A stretch of DNA of 64,000 nucleotides. Origin: Lachnospiraceae bacterium (lineage in GTDB: Bacteria; Bacillota; Clostridia; Lachnospirales; Lachnospiraceae). Below, one piece after another: positions 1-8,025 of the stretch. Location of the stretch: the NCBI GenBank assembly GCA_014804785.1, contig JAAUZD010000043.1:169650-233649 (forward strand). Direction: 5' to 3'. Made by a program: the position numbers and the translations under genes. The first letter of the stretch is position 1. Each line of letters begins with the position of its first letter. The notes beneath the pieces were generated by a model. It was not told the DNA's origin. It did not search any database and worked only from the letters and a program-made list of their open reading frames with translations.

Positions 1-2
1 AA

Positions 3-185
3 TGGGGACTCACGCTGCTGTTGGGAGGTGCATACAGCAACACCTATGACCGACTCGTGCGTAAGTATGTGGTGGATTATGTCAGCTTTAACTTGCCTCT
101 GGGATTAAGAAAAGTCATCTTCAACATAGGAGATTTCTGTATTATGATAGGGGCTTTCTTAAGTGTGGTTGGATATAGCAAATAG
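3..185 (+). CDS. lspA: Signal peptidase II (C-terminal part)
   Basis: Membrane aspartyl protease that removes signal peptides from prolipoproteins. Only the last 60 residues are inside the window; the start lies upstream. What is visible matches the conserved C-terminal half: GGAYSNTYDR, then VVDYV with the first catalytic Asp, then FNIGDF with the second, followed by a hydrophobic last membrane helix and a short polar tail ending at a TAG. The family is about 150-170 residues long, so roughly two thirds is missing. The following gene has its own promoter, so lspA probably ends a separate transcript. Confidence 0.8.
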   Translation, partial: WGLTLLLGGAYSNTYDRLVRKYVVDYVSFNLPLGLRKVIFNIGDFCIMIGAFLSVVGYSK

Positions 186-214
186 AATTTGGCGCAAAAA
201 TCTTTTTTATGGAC

Positions 215-243
215 TTGACAAAATCCTCTCGGTGTATTATTGT
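215..243 (+). promoter_or_regulatory. Sigma-A type promoter for the GntR-ABC operon
   Basis: TTGACA at 215-220 is followed after 17 bases by TATTGT at 238-243. It sits 35 bases before the preferred start codon of the GntR gene. It also lies inside the longer reading frame that begins at 209, which argues against that longer start. Confidence 0.6.
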
Positions 244-277
244 ATCAATAGAATGGTACAGTGAAAAGAGGATGCAC

Positions 278-643
278 ATGGCATGGAATTTAGATTCCGA
301 CCGTCCGATTTATACTCAGATTCTTGAAGAAATACAGCTCCGGGTTATTACAGGGCAGTATAAAGCGGGAACGAAGATACCCAGCGTGAGGGAACTTGCG
401 GCAGAGGCTGGAGTCAATCCCAATACAATGCAGAAAGCGTTGGTCGAACTAGAGAGAAATGGTCTGGTGATGGCACAGCGGACAAGCGGGCGGATTGTGA
501 CGGAGGATATGAAAATGATTGAAGAGACTCGGAATAAAATTGCACGGGATCAGATAAATGATTTTATTGATAAGATGTTGAAGCTGGGATTTCAAAAAGA
601 GGAAATCATCACGCTGATCAAACAGGCAGGAGGAGAGGCATGA
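278..643 (+). CDS. GntR family transcriptional regulator, YtrA type
   Basis: Probable DNA-binding repressor controlling its own ABC transporter operon. The protein is 121 residues. A winged helix-turn-helix fills residues 8-75 (SDRPIYTQILEEI, then PSVRELAAEAGVNPNT as the recognition part), and a short helical tail replaces a ligand-binding domain, as in YtrA regulators. The start at 278 is chosen because AGAGG ends six bases before it; the frame stays open back to 209 but would contain the promoter. The stop overlaps the next ATG by four bases. YtrA regulators commonly sit upstream of ABC transporters that respond to cell-wall-active compounds; the inducer here is unknown. Confidence 0.85.
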   Translation: MAWNLDSDRPIYTQILEEIQLRVITGQYKAGTKIPSVRELAAEAGVNPNTMQKALVELERNGLVMAQRTSGRIVTEDMKMIEETRNKIARDQINDFIDKMLKLGFQKEEIITLIKQAGGEA

Positions 644-1341
644 ACGAATTAGTACAGATAAACAATCTTACCAAAATTTATGAAAAAGAAAAGTTAGCAT
701 TGGACCATATGAACCTTACTATACCAAGAGGAAGGATCATCGGACTCCTTGGACCTAATGGAAGCGGTAAGACAACACTGATTAAGCTGATCAGTGGACT
801 TTTAGTGGCAACGGAAGGAGAAGTCCTTGTCAACGGAAGCCGGCCGGGACCGGAGACGAAGGCTGCTGTCTCCTATCTGCCCGAGAGGACTTATTTCCAG
901 GGAGGTATGCAGGTAAAAGAACTGATTGCGTATTTTACCGACTTTTATAAAGATTTCCGCCCGGAGAGAGCAAAGCAGATGCTGGCAAATCTGAACATTG
1001 ATGAAAATGCCCGCCTGAAAACACTATCCAAGGGAACAAAGGAAAAGGTACAGCTTATCATGGTCATGAGCAGAGATGCACAGCTTTATATTCTGGATGA
1101 ACCTATTGCGGGGGTGGATCCGGCTGCAAGAGATTACATTCTGAAGACGATTATAAGCAACTATAACGAAAATGCCACCGTCCTCATCTCCACACATCTG
1201 ATATCAGATATTGAAAAAATACTGGACGAAGTGGTTTTTATCCGTAACGGAAGAGTGATCTTACAAGATACGGTGGAGAATATCAGGGAACGCAGAGGAA
1301 AATCCGTGGATTCTTATTTCAGGGAGGTGTTTGCATGTTAG
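640..1341 (+). CDS. ABC transporter ATP-binding protein
   Basis: ATPase subunit of an ABC-2 type exporter, 233 residues. Walker A is GPNGSGKTT near residues 38-46, the signature is a degenerate LSKGTKEKV near residue 129, and Walker B is LYILDEPIAGVD near residues 150-161, followed by the H-loop in STHLISD. The start overlaps the GntR stop as ATGA, and the gene overlaps the permease gene by seven bases, so the three are translationally coupled. The downstream permease is frameshifted in this sequence, which would leave this ATPase without a complete partner unless the shift is bypassed. The substrate cannot be read from sequence. Confidence 0.9.
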   Translation: MNELVQINNLTKIYEKEKLALDHMNLTIPRGRIIGLLGPNGSGKTTLIKLISGLLVATEGEVLVNGSRPGPETKAAVSYLPERTYFQGGMQVKELIAYFTDFYKDFRPERAKQMLANLNIDENARLKTLSKGTKEKVQLIMVMSRDAQLYILDEPIAGVDPAARDYILKTIISNYNENATVLISTHLISDIEKILDEVVFIRNGRVILQDTVENIRERRGKSVDSYFREVFAC

Positions 1342-2190
1342 GAAAGTTGTTAAAACATGAGTGGAAAGCTGTCTGGAAGGTTCCTACGCTTTTGATTGGC
1401 ATTTTAATGCTTATCGCGGTACTGTCGGGGCTTACCTTTGCGCTGCCGATATGGGACAGTGAGTGGATTGGGCTTCCGCTTTCCGGCATCATGATGTTTG
1501 TTATGTTCTATTTAGCTATGTTCGCAGTCGGCATCGGTATTATGATTTATTTTGCAGTGCGATATTACAAGAATATGTACACTGATGAAGGATATCTGAC
1601 TCATACACTGCCGGTCAGCGCCCGTCAGCTTTTACTTAATAAAGTGATTACCATGAGCGCATGGAATCTGATTGGCGGTGCTGCTGTGGTTGTCAGCGTG
1701 ATTATTTTCGGGGGAGTTACATTCCTGTCATTAATGGCAAAGGACAGCACCTTCGCCAGAGGATTTGTGGAGGAGATTGCACAGCTTCCCAGGGTTATGA
1801 GGGCAATCTGGAATGAACCCTATTTGAGAGGAATCAATGGATTCTGTGCAAGTGTTGTATTCCTGCTACTGACAAGTTCATTCAGTGGCACGATGATGAT
1901 TATAGGTGCTGTCAATCTGGGGCAGATGGTACGTAAGCACAGGATATTAGGGGCGGTCGGCGCATATTTTGTCATTAATTTTTGTTATGCAGATGCTCTC
2001 TACCGTTATTACCATGCCGCTGATGCTGGTGCAGATAAACAGTGCCTTTGACAGTGTGCATGAGGAATTATCACCGTTTCCGGTTTTGACGCCAATGTAT
2101 TTCGGTATAGCGGCGGGGTCATTGGTGATATCCATAGGATTATACTTCATGAGTGAATATCTGCTCCGCAGGCAGTTGGAATTAGAGTAA
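1335..2190 (+). pseudogene. ABC-2 type permease, frameshifted near the 3' end
   Basis: Membrane partner of the preceding ATPase. The first frame (1335-2051) gives several hydrophobic segments ending in GAYFVINF and then runs into an unrelated polar tail. The second frame continues the membrane protein as VMQMLSTVITMPLML through YFGIAAGSLVISIGLYF to the end at 2190. The frames join cleanly if one T is removed from the five-T run at 1979-1983, giving VINFVMQML without a gap; the joined protein would have about 284 residues. This could be a real inactivating mutation, a phase-variable tract or a sequencing error. A run of five T is short for either slippage or assembly error, so the cause is open. 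Confidence 0.75.
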
Positions 2191-2203
2191 CATAAACACA
2201 TGT

Positions 2204-2246
2204 ATTGCACACATATGCGCGGCATCACAGCGTATATGTGTGCAAT
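2204..2246. repeat. Inverted repeat between the ABC operon and the aldolase gene
   Basis: Two 17-base arms (2204-2220 and 2230-2246) match except for one position that would be a G-U pair in RNA, around a nine-base spacer. No T-run follows, so it is not a classic intrinsic terminator. It lies just after the permease stop and 47 bases before the aldolase start, so it may be an operator, a processing site or a weak terminator. Confidence 0.6.
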
Positions 2247-2292
2247 GTTGCGCATATATGGGGAAAATACAATGAATAACGGAGGAAACAAG

Positions 2293-2988
2293 ATGGCAAA
2301 CGAGCAGGAAATCAGACAGGAAATGTGTGAGATCGGGAGAAGAGTCTATGACAGGGGAATGGTGGCTGCCAATGACGGTAATTTTTCCGTAAAACTGGAT
2401 AACAACGAATTCCTCTGTACGCCTACAGGAGTGAGTAAAGGATTTATGACCCCGGAATATATCTGCAAAATAGATGCAGAAGGCAGACTTCTTGAAGCGA
2501 ACGGAGATTTTAAGCCATCCTCTGAGATGAAGATGCACCTTCGAGTTTATAAGGAGCGTCCTGATGTGCAGGCTGTGGTTCATGCCCATCCTCCCTATGC
2601 CACTACCTTTGCGGCAGCAGGGATTCCCTTAGATAAGCCGGTTTTGTCCGAAGCAATTCTCACCCTTGGCAGAGTGCCAGTGGCAAGATATGGAACGCCC
2701 TCCACCAGGGAAGTGCCTGATGCGGTTGCGGAATACCTGTCCTATTATGATGCCATGCTGCTGGCGAACCACGGAGCCCTGACTTATGGAGATTCTTTGA
2801 TGAATGCTTACCATAAGATGGAATCCGTGGAGTTTTATGCCAGAATCCTTTACCAGGTCCAGATGCTGGGCGGCGCAAGGGAACTTTCATCGGAACAGGT
2901 GGGGGATATTTACGAAATCAGGAGAAAGTCAGGAATGGCAGGGAGACATCCGGCACTGTTCCTTGATAATATTTCCGGCATTAATTAA
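2293..2988 (+). CDS. Class II aldolase/adducin family protein (L-fuculose-phosphate aldolase type)
   Basis: Zn-dependent aldolase of the FucA/AraD fold, 231 residues, predicted to cleave or epimerise a sugar phosphate. The four residues expected at the metal and active site are present: Glu78 (SSEMKMH), His97 and His99 (VVHAHPP), and His160 (LANHGAL). The start at 2293 is preceded by GGAGG with seven bases spacing; the in-frame ATG at 2200 has no such site and lies in the inverted repeat. The gene stands alone between the ABC operon and the hydrogenase-like gene. The exact substrate (fuculose-1-P, ribulose-5-P or another) cannot be assigned. Confidence 0.85.
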   Translation: MANEQEIRQEMCEIGRRVYDRGMVAANDGNFSVKLDNNEFLCTPTGVSKGFMTPEYICKIDAEGRLLEANGDFKPSSEMKMHLRVYKERPDVQAVVHAHPPYATTFAAAGIPLDKPVLSEAILTLGRVPVARYGTPSTREVPDAVAEYLSYYDAMLLANHGALTYGDSLMNAYHKMESVEFYARILYQVQMLGGARELSSEQVGDIYEIRRKSGMAGRHPALFLDNISGIN

Positions 2989-3019
2989 CCTTGAACTGGA
3001 ATTTAGAGCAGCAAAAAAA

Positions 3020-3048
3020 TTGCGTCTCTTGTCTTATCATGTTAAAAT
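3020..3048 (+). promoter_or_regulatory. Possible promoter of the hydrogenase-like sensor gene
   Basis: TTGCGT at 3020-3025 and TAAAAT at 3043-3048 are separated by 17 bases, in the 136-base gap before the start at 3125. The -35 box is a moderate match only. Confidence 0.4.
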
Positions 3049-3070
3049 AAAATATCTAATTAATTTGGGA

Positions 3071-3092
3071 TTTGCACGAAAAAATGTGCAAA
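3071..3092. promoter_or_regulatory. Perfect short palindrome, possible operator
   Basis: TTTGCAC at 3071-3077 and GTGCAAA at 3086-3092 are exact inverted copies around eight bases. It lies about 23 bases downstream of the proposed -10 box and 33 bases before the start codon. The position suits a repressor site or a leader hairpin. It resembles no named operator closely enough to assign. Confidence 0.4.
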
Positions 3093-3124
3093 ATATACAA
3101 ATGGAAAATGGTGAGGTGATAAGG

Positions 3125-5050
3125 ATGGGAGAGTTAAACAATGGTTTAATATTTACCAACGAGAAATGCGCCGGATGTAACCGGTGTATTTCTGTTTGTC
3201 CGGTATTTCAGTCCAATAGAGCCGTTGACGAGAACGGGAAGAACAAAGTGGTGGTAGATGGGGATGCATGTGTGCACTGCGGCGCCTGCATGGATATCTG
3301 CCATCATGAGGCAAGAGATTATAGGGATGATACTGATCGTTTTTTTGAAGATTTAGAAAAAGGAGAAAAAATCAGTCTGCTTGTGGCTCCTGCCTTCATC
3401 GCCAACTATCCAAAGCAATACGAACAGGTTCTGGGATATTTGAAGAGCCTTGGTGCAAATCGCATTATCAGTATTAGTTTTGGTGCCGATATCACCACAT
3501 GGGGATACTTGAATTATATTACAAAGTATAATTTTAAAGGCGGTATATCACAGCCTTGCCCTGCAATTGTGGATTATATTGAAAAGTATATACCGGAACT
3601 GGTGCCAAAGTTGGTGCCCGTTCATAGTCCGCTGATGTGCGGAGCGATTTATGTGAAAAAGTATATGCATGTGACAGATAAGCTGGCTTTTATCAGCCCT
3701 TGCATAGCCAAGAAGTCAGAGATAGACAGGCCGCAGAATCGCAATTATGTTTCTTATAATGTGACATTTAATCATTTGATGGAAAAGATAAAGGGTAAGG
3801 ATTTATCCAGATATAGAGCAAAAGATGAGATAGAGTATGGACTTGGCAGCGTTTATCCTCAGCCGGGGGGCCTTAAAGAAAATGTGGAGCATTTCCTTGG
3901 AAAAGACGTTATGATCCGTCAGATCGAAGGCGAAAAGCATGCTTATCATTTCCTGGGAGTTTACGCCGACAGAGTGAAAAAGGGCAGGACACTTCCGTTT
4001 ATGGTGGATGCGCTGAACTGTGGGAGCGGATGTATCTATGGCACCGCCACAGACCCTGCCAATGAAAATAATGATGACATTTTATTTGAGATACATAAAC
4101 AAAGAATGGCAGACCATAAAAATAAAAAGAAAGATCCATGGGACCGCAGAGCGGATTATGCTGCGCGCCTAAAAAGATTTAATGAGCAGTTTAAGGAATT
4201 AAAACTGGAGGATTTTATCTGTACATATTCTGTAAAAGATAACAGATTAAAATCTGTTTCTGATGCACAGATTGAGGAAGTGTTCCGTACCATGAATAAG
4301 CATACGAGTGAAGAAAAATCCATAAACTGCGGCGCCTGCGGCTATGATACCTGTAAAAATATGGCAAAGGCAATTGCAAATGACTTAAACAAAAAGGAGA
4401 ATTGTATCCATTTTGTTAAGAAGCAATTGGAAAACGAGAAAGCATCCATAAATGAGATGACCATACAGCTGCAAGAAAAGCAGGAATATAAAGAAAAGAA
4501 ATATCAGGATATCATGGAAGAGTTTGAGCGGATCAAAATGGCGGTAAGCGAGTTGGCAAAAGGGAATTCTGAATGTGCCGAAGATGCTACGGCAATGGCT
4601 GGTGCGATGGCGGATATGATGAAATTTAGCGGCGTGTTGAAAAATTCCGTTGAGAATGTTACGGAATCAGTACAAGGCTATGATGAAATTAATGAGTCGA
4701 TTATCAAAATTTCAAATCAGACAGGGATGTTGGCGCTTAATGCAGGGATTGAAGCAGCGAGAAACGGTGAGGCAGGAAGAGGCTTTACTGTAATCGCTAA
4801 TCAGGTCAGGGATCTGTCTGAACAGACTAAAGGTACAATTGCAGATGGAAAACGGCAGAGCGACAGCATTATTCCGGCGATGGAAGAATTGAACGCAGAG
4901 ACGGATCATTTCCTTGAGAATGTTGCCAGTGTAAATGACCGGATTACAACTCTTGCCGCCAGCAGCGAGGAAATCGCAGCTAAGACTGGCGAGATAGAAT
5001 TCCTGGTAGAGAAGATTGTGGAGCAGATGGAGGAGGTAATCAAGGTGTAG
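3125..5050 (+). CDS. [FeFe]-hydrogenase-like sensor with chemotaxis signalling domain
   Basis: Predicted soluble redox or H2 sensor of 641 residues. In order: two [4Fe-4S] ferredoxin motifs (Cys15/18/21/25 and Cys49/52/55/59); an iron-hydrogenase large domain, residues 85-310, with H-cluster motifs QPCP (Cys145), SPCIAKKSE (Cys193) and NCGSGC (Cys299, Cys303); an Fe-S module with Cys402/405/410/427; a coiled coil at 430-470; and a methyl-accepting chemotaxis hairpin tip at 530-570 (LALNAGIEAARNGEAGRGF). The first H-cluster motif has QPC where catalytic enzymes have SCC, so the Cys used for proton transfer is replaced, as in known sensory hydrogenases. No membrane segment is seen. The start at 3125 follows GAGGTG; upstream in-frame codons overlap the aldolase gene. 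It may signal to CheA, but no partner is in the window. Confidence 0.85.
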   Translation: MGELNNGLIFTNEKCAGCNRCISVCPVFQSNRAVDENGKNKVVVDGDACVHCGACMDICHHEARDYRDDTDRFFEDLEKGEKISLLVAPAFIANYPKQYEQVLGYLKSLGANRIISISFGADITTWGYLNYITKYNFKGGISQPCPAIVDYIEKYIPELVPKLVPVHSPLMCGAIYVKKYMHVTDKLAFISPCIAKKSEIDRPQNRNYVSYNVTFNHLMEKIKGKDLSRYRAKDEIEYGLGSVYPQPGGLKENVEHFLGKDVMIRQIEGEKHAYHFLGVYADRVKKGRTLPFMVDALNCGSGCIYGTATDPANENNDDILFEIHKQRMADHKNKKKDPWDRRADYAARLKRFNEQFKELKLEDFICTYSVKDNRLKSVSDAQIEEVFRTMNKHTSEEKSINCGACGYDTCKNMAKAIANDLNKKENCIHFVKKQLENEKASINEMTIQLQEKQEYKEKKYQDIMEEFERIKMAVSELAKGNSECAEDATAMAGAMADMMKFSGVLKNSVENVTESVQGYDEINESIIKISNQTGMLALNAGIEAARNGEAGRGFTVIANQVRDLSEQTKGTIADGKRQSDSIIPAMEELNAETDHFLENVASVNDRITTLAASSEEIAAKTGEIEFLVEKIVEQMEEVIKV

Positions 5051-5069
5051 GAAGGCACCTTCGATCTAT

Positions 5070-5402
5070 TTGGCGTATAATGCAGTGGCGGAGCGGACGG
5101 CAAGCAACAGGATAAAGCTGATCCATGAAAATGTCAAAAAAATCAGAGCCTCGGAACAAATGGGAGTGAAGTATATGCAGTTGTGGGAAGAAAAAGCGCT
5201 TATCAGAGAAGAGGGTAGAAGTGAAGGCAGAAGTGAGGGAAGAAACGAAGGAATAAAGGTGGGCAAAGCAGAAATGCTTGTGAATAGCGTGGAAGCAGCC
5301 ATGAAGAATTTTGGAATAGACTTGCAAAGAGCCTGTGAAGGAATTGGGACAACGGTGGAAGAGTATCACAGGGCGAAGGAAGGTAAATGTGAGATGCCTT
5401 AA
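5070..5402 (+). pseudogene. C-terminal fragment of an Rpn/PD-(D/E)XK nuclease family transposase-like gene
   Basis: The 110-residue frame resembles only the tail of the Rpn/YhgA-like nuclease family that is abundant in Lachnospiraceae: a helical AVAERTASNRIKLIHEN segment, GVKYMQLWEEK, then the low-complexity EGRSEGRSEGRNEG repeat. The N-terminal nuclease core is missing and the frame starts only with a TTG right after the hydrogenase-like gene, without a ribosome binding site. It is best read as the leftover of a mobile-type gene truncated by recombination. The family assignment rests on pattern recognition. Confidence 0.55.
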
Positions 5403-5476
5403 TTAGTTTAAAATTTGTAGGGAATCTTTTTGGAATATATTTCCATAGCATTGTGCATTGTATTCCTTAAAAATAA

Positions 5477-5505
5477 TTGTCATTGCAGTTAAACCATGGT
5501 AAACT
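5477..5505 (+). promoter_or_regulatory. Probable promoter of the nonulosonate/glycan operon
   Basis: TTGTCA at 5477-5482 and TAAACT at 5500-5505 have 17 bases between them. The site lies in the 241-base gap before the first glycan gene. The genes that follow to about 24.6 kb are all on the same strand with mostly short gaps, so this is the best candidate for the operon promoter. Confidence 0.5.
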
Positions 5506-5643
5506 AATGACGATATAAAGTTATGTGGATATAAAACAGTAATACTTGTTTTATCGACGATTTGAGAAATCCGTGATAGTTTTACACAATGGTTTTACTG
5601 GCATTCTTTACAGGTTGTACAGGACGCATAATTGGGAGTAGGC

Positions 5644-7032
5644 ATGAGAAAAGCGCAGAAACAACAGGCAGAAGAACTGGTCAAACAGATAGAAGAAGCA
5701 CATGACCAAATAAAAAAGTATATTGCACAAGGCTGCATGCAGTCTGCTATGGAACTCTTAGAAGACTGCCAGAATGGTGGAATTACCATAGGCACGCTGA
5801 TTGAAGAAACAGAAGGCGAAGGTCATCCGACCGTATCACTCCTGGAAGAATACTGTGAGCTGCTCTATCAGATTCACACGGATTTGGCGGAAAATAAAGA
5901 AATTAATGCAAATAAAATATACAAGCTGCTGAGGCAAAAGCTGATTAAAGTAGACAATAGCTTAAAGAATGATATTCAGGGAAGGATAGAGGCAGTTTTC
6001 CTTCCGTATAAAGCTAGCATGTGGGATAGCCTGGAGAGTGTGTGGAGGGCAGCAAACGAGGATCCAAATTGTGATGCCTATGTCATTCCGATACCATATT
6101 ACGATAAAAATCCTGACGGAAGCTTTCGGCAAATGCACTATGAAGCTGATCAATATCCGGATTACGTTCCTATCACAAAATATGATGCATTTGATTTTGG
6201 GACGCATCAACCGGATATGATTTTTATTCACAATCCGTATGATTCATCAAATTTTGTGACAAGTGTGCATCCCTTTTTTTTCTCGGATAATTTAAAAAAA
6301 TATACTGAGAAGCTTGTATATATACCATATTTTATTTTAGATGAAATCAAGCCGGATGACGATGCCGCAATAGAAGGAATGGAACACTTCTGTATAACAC
6401 CGGGCGTTTTTAATGCGGACAAGGTTGTCGTTCAGTCGGAGGACATGAAACAGGTATATATGAAAGCCCTTATGGGAGCGACAAATGACTATAGTGAGTC
6501 GGCCAGGAAATATTGGAGTGGCAAGATTTTAGGACTTGGATCGCCTAAAATTGATAAGGTATTAAATACCAAAAAGGAAGGCTTGGAAGTGCCGCAGGAG
6601 TGGTTAAAGTTTATTGAAAAGCCTGACGGAAGCTGGAAGAAGATCATTTTTTATAATACGAGCGTAGTAGCATTGCTGCAGCATAATGAAAAGATGCTGG
6701 AAAAGATGCGCTATGTATTTCAAGTATTTCAGGAAAATAAGGAAGAGGTTGCATTATTGTGGCGTCCGCATCCGCTGATAAAGGCAACTGTAGAAAGCAT
6801 GCGCCCGCAGCTTTGGATGGAATATGACAAACTTGTCAGAAAATATCGCGAAGAAGGCTGGGGGATTTATGATGACAGTGCGGATGTGGACAGGGCAATT
6901 GCACTCAGCGATGCGTATTACGGGGATGCTAGCAGTGTGGTGCAGATGTATCATCAGACAGGAAAACCAACGATGGTGCAGAGCGTGGATGTGATAGAAC
7001 ATAATAATCATCAAATGAGGCAGGTAAAATGA
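5644..7032 (+). CDS. CDP-glycerol glycerophosphotransferase-like protein, function unknown
   Basis: 462-residue cytoplasmic protein. The N-terminal ~115 residues are helical and charged. The C-terminal part has the GT-B like signatures LLWRPHPLI (near residue 370) and YYGDASSVVQMYHQTGKP (near residue 430), resembling the RPHP and D-SS motifs of CDP-glycerol glycerophosphotransferase relatives. It probably transfers a sugar or polyol phosphate, or is a non-catalytic relative. The start at 5644 follows GGGAG by five bases; the TTG at 5632 lies in front of that site. It overlaps legB by four bases, which ties it to nonulosonate synthesis. It is not the canonical Maf protein. Confidence 0.6.
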   Translation: MRKAQKQQAEELVKQIEEAHDQIKKYIAQGCMQSAMELLEDCQNGGITIGTLIEETEGEGHPTVSLLEEYCELLYQIHTDLAENKEINANKIYKLLRQKLIKVDNSLKNDIQGRIEAVFLPYKASMWDSLESVWRAANEDPNCDAYVIPIPYYDKNPDGSFRQMHYEADQYPDYVPITKYDAFDFGTHQPDMIFIHNPYDSSNFVTSVHPFFFSDNLKKYTEKLVYIPYFILDEIKPDDDAAIEGMEHFCITPGVFNADKVVVQSEDMKQVYMKALMGATNDYSESARKYWSGKILGLGSPKIDKVLNTKKEGLEVPQEWLKFIEKPDGSWKKIIFYNTSVVALLQHNEKMLEKMRYVFQVFQENKEEVALLWRPHPLIKATVESMRPQLWMEYDKLVRKYREEGWGIYDDSADVDRAIALSDAYYGDASSVVQMYHQTGKPTMVQSVDVIEHNNHQMRQVK

Positions 7033-8006
7033 AAGTGTTGGTAACAGGCTCCGATGGGTTTATTGGCAGTCATTTAACAGAGGAATTGGTAAAAAAAGGA
7101 TATCAGGTAAAGGCGTTTGTGTATTATAACTCCTTTAACAGCTGGGGATGGCTGGATACGCTACCTAAAGATATTATGGAAAATGTAGAAGTTTTTCAAG
7201 GGGATATCCGTGATCCGAATGGTGTAGAGCAAGCTACGAAGGATGTTGATGCAGTATTTCATCTGGCAGCTTTAATTGCGATACCGTTTAGCTACCATTC
7301 ACCGGACACATATGTTGATACAAATATAAAGGGAACGCTGAATGTGTTGCAGGCATCTAGAAAGTTGGAAGCGAAGCGTGTGCTGGTGACATCTACATCA
7401 GAGGTATATGGAACAGCGCAGTACGTTCCGATTGATGAAAAGCATCCATTTCAAGGACAGTCACCGTATTCAGCAACCAAGATTGGTGCGGATAGGCTTG
7501 CAGAAAGCTTTTATCGTTCTTTTCAATTGCCTGTGACAATTGTGAGACCGTTTAATACATATGGGCCAAGACAGTCGGCGAGAGCAGTGATTCCGACAAT
7601 TATTACACAGTTGCTTGCGGGAAGGACAGAAATAAAACTTGGTTCATTGACACCGACGAGGGATTTTAATTACGTGAAGGATACAGTGAATGGTTTTGTG
7701 TCAATTTTTGAGTCTGATAAAACAATTGGAGAGGAAATTAACATTGCAACACAGAAAGAGATTTCAATCAGGAGGCTTGCAGAAGAGCTGATTAGGCAGA
7801 TTAATCCAAACGCACAGATTGTATGTGATGAAGAAAGATTAAGACCTGAAAAAAGTGAAGTGAACAGACTAATTGGATGTAATGAAAAGATAATGCGTCT
7901 GACAGGCTGGAAGCCACGGTATACTTTGGAGGAAGGATTAAAAGATACGATATTGTTTTGTGAAAAAAATTTGGATAAGTATAAGACGGATATATACAAT
8001 CTATAA
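7029..8006 (+). CDS. legB: NAD-dependent sugar 4,6-dehydratase, LegB type
   Basis: Short-chain dehydrogenase/reductase of 325 residues expected to convert a nucleotide-activated GlcNAc to its 4-keto-6-deoxy form, an early step of legionaminic acid synthesis. The NAD-binding motif is GSDGFIGSH near residue 7; the catalytic TSTSEVYG (residues 121-128) and Tyr147-x3-Lys151 are intact. RPFNTYGPRQ is typical of extended SDR sugar dehydratases. It is followed 19 bases later by ptmE, consistent with the GDP-sugar version of the pathway known in Campylobacter. The usual neighbour legC, the PLP aminotransferase that acts next, is not found in the window. Confidence 0.85.
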   Translation: MKVLVTGSDGFIGSHLTEELVKKGYQVKAFVYYNSFNSWGWLDTLPKDIMENVEVFQGDIRDPNGVEQATKDVDAVFHLAALIAIPFSYHSPDTYVDTNIKGTLNVLQASRKLEAKRVLVTSTSEVYGTAQYVPIDEKHPFQGQSPYSATKIGADRLAESFYRSFQLPVTIVRPFNTYGPRQSARAVIPTIITQLLAGRTEIKLGSLTPTRDFNYVKDTVNGFVSIFESDKTIGEEINIATQKEISIRRLAEELIRQINPNAQIVCDEERLRPEKSEVNRLIGCNEKIMRLTGWKPRYTLEEGLKDTILFCEKNLDKYKTDIYNL

Positions 8007-8025
8007 AAGCGAGAGAGCATGAAAC

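Noticed and set aside
209..277. N-terminal extension of the GntR regulator
   Set aside because: It contains a good promoter and lacks a ribosome binding site; AGAGG supports the start at 278.
1947..2291. Minus-strand open frame of 114 codons
   Set aside because: It is antisense to the permease end and the inverted repeat, with no family resemblance.
2804..3124. N-terminal extension of the hydrogenase-like protein
   Set aside because: It overlaps the aldolase gene out of frame and has no ribosome binding site; GAGGTG precedes 3125.
5218..5252. Short tandem repeat considered as CRISPR-like
   Set aside because: It is the coding repeat for G-R-S/N-E units, with no spacers.
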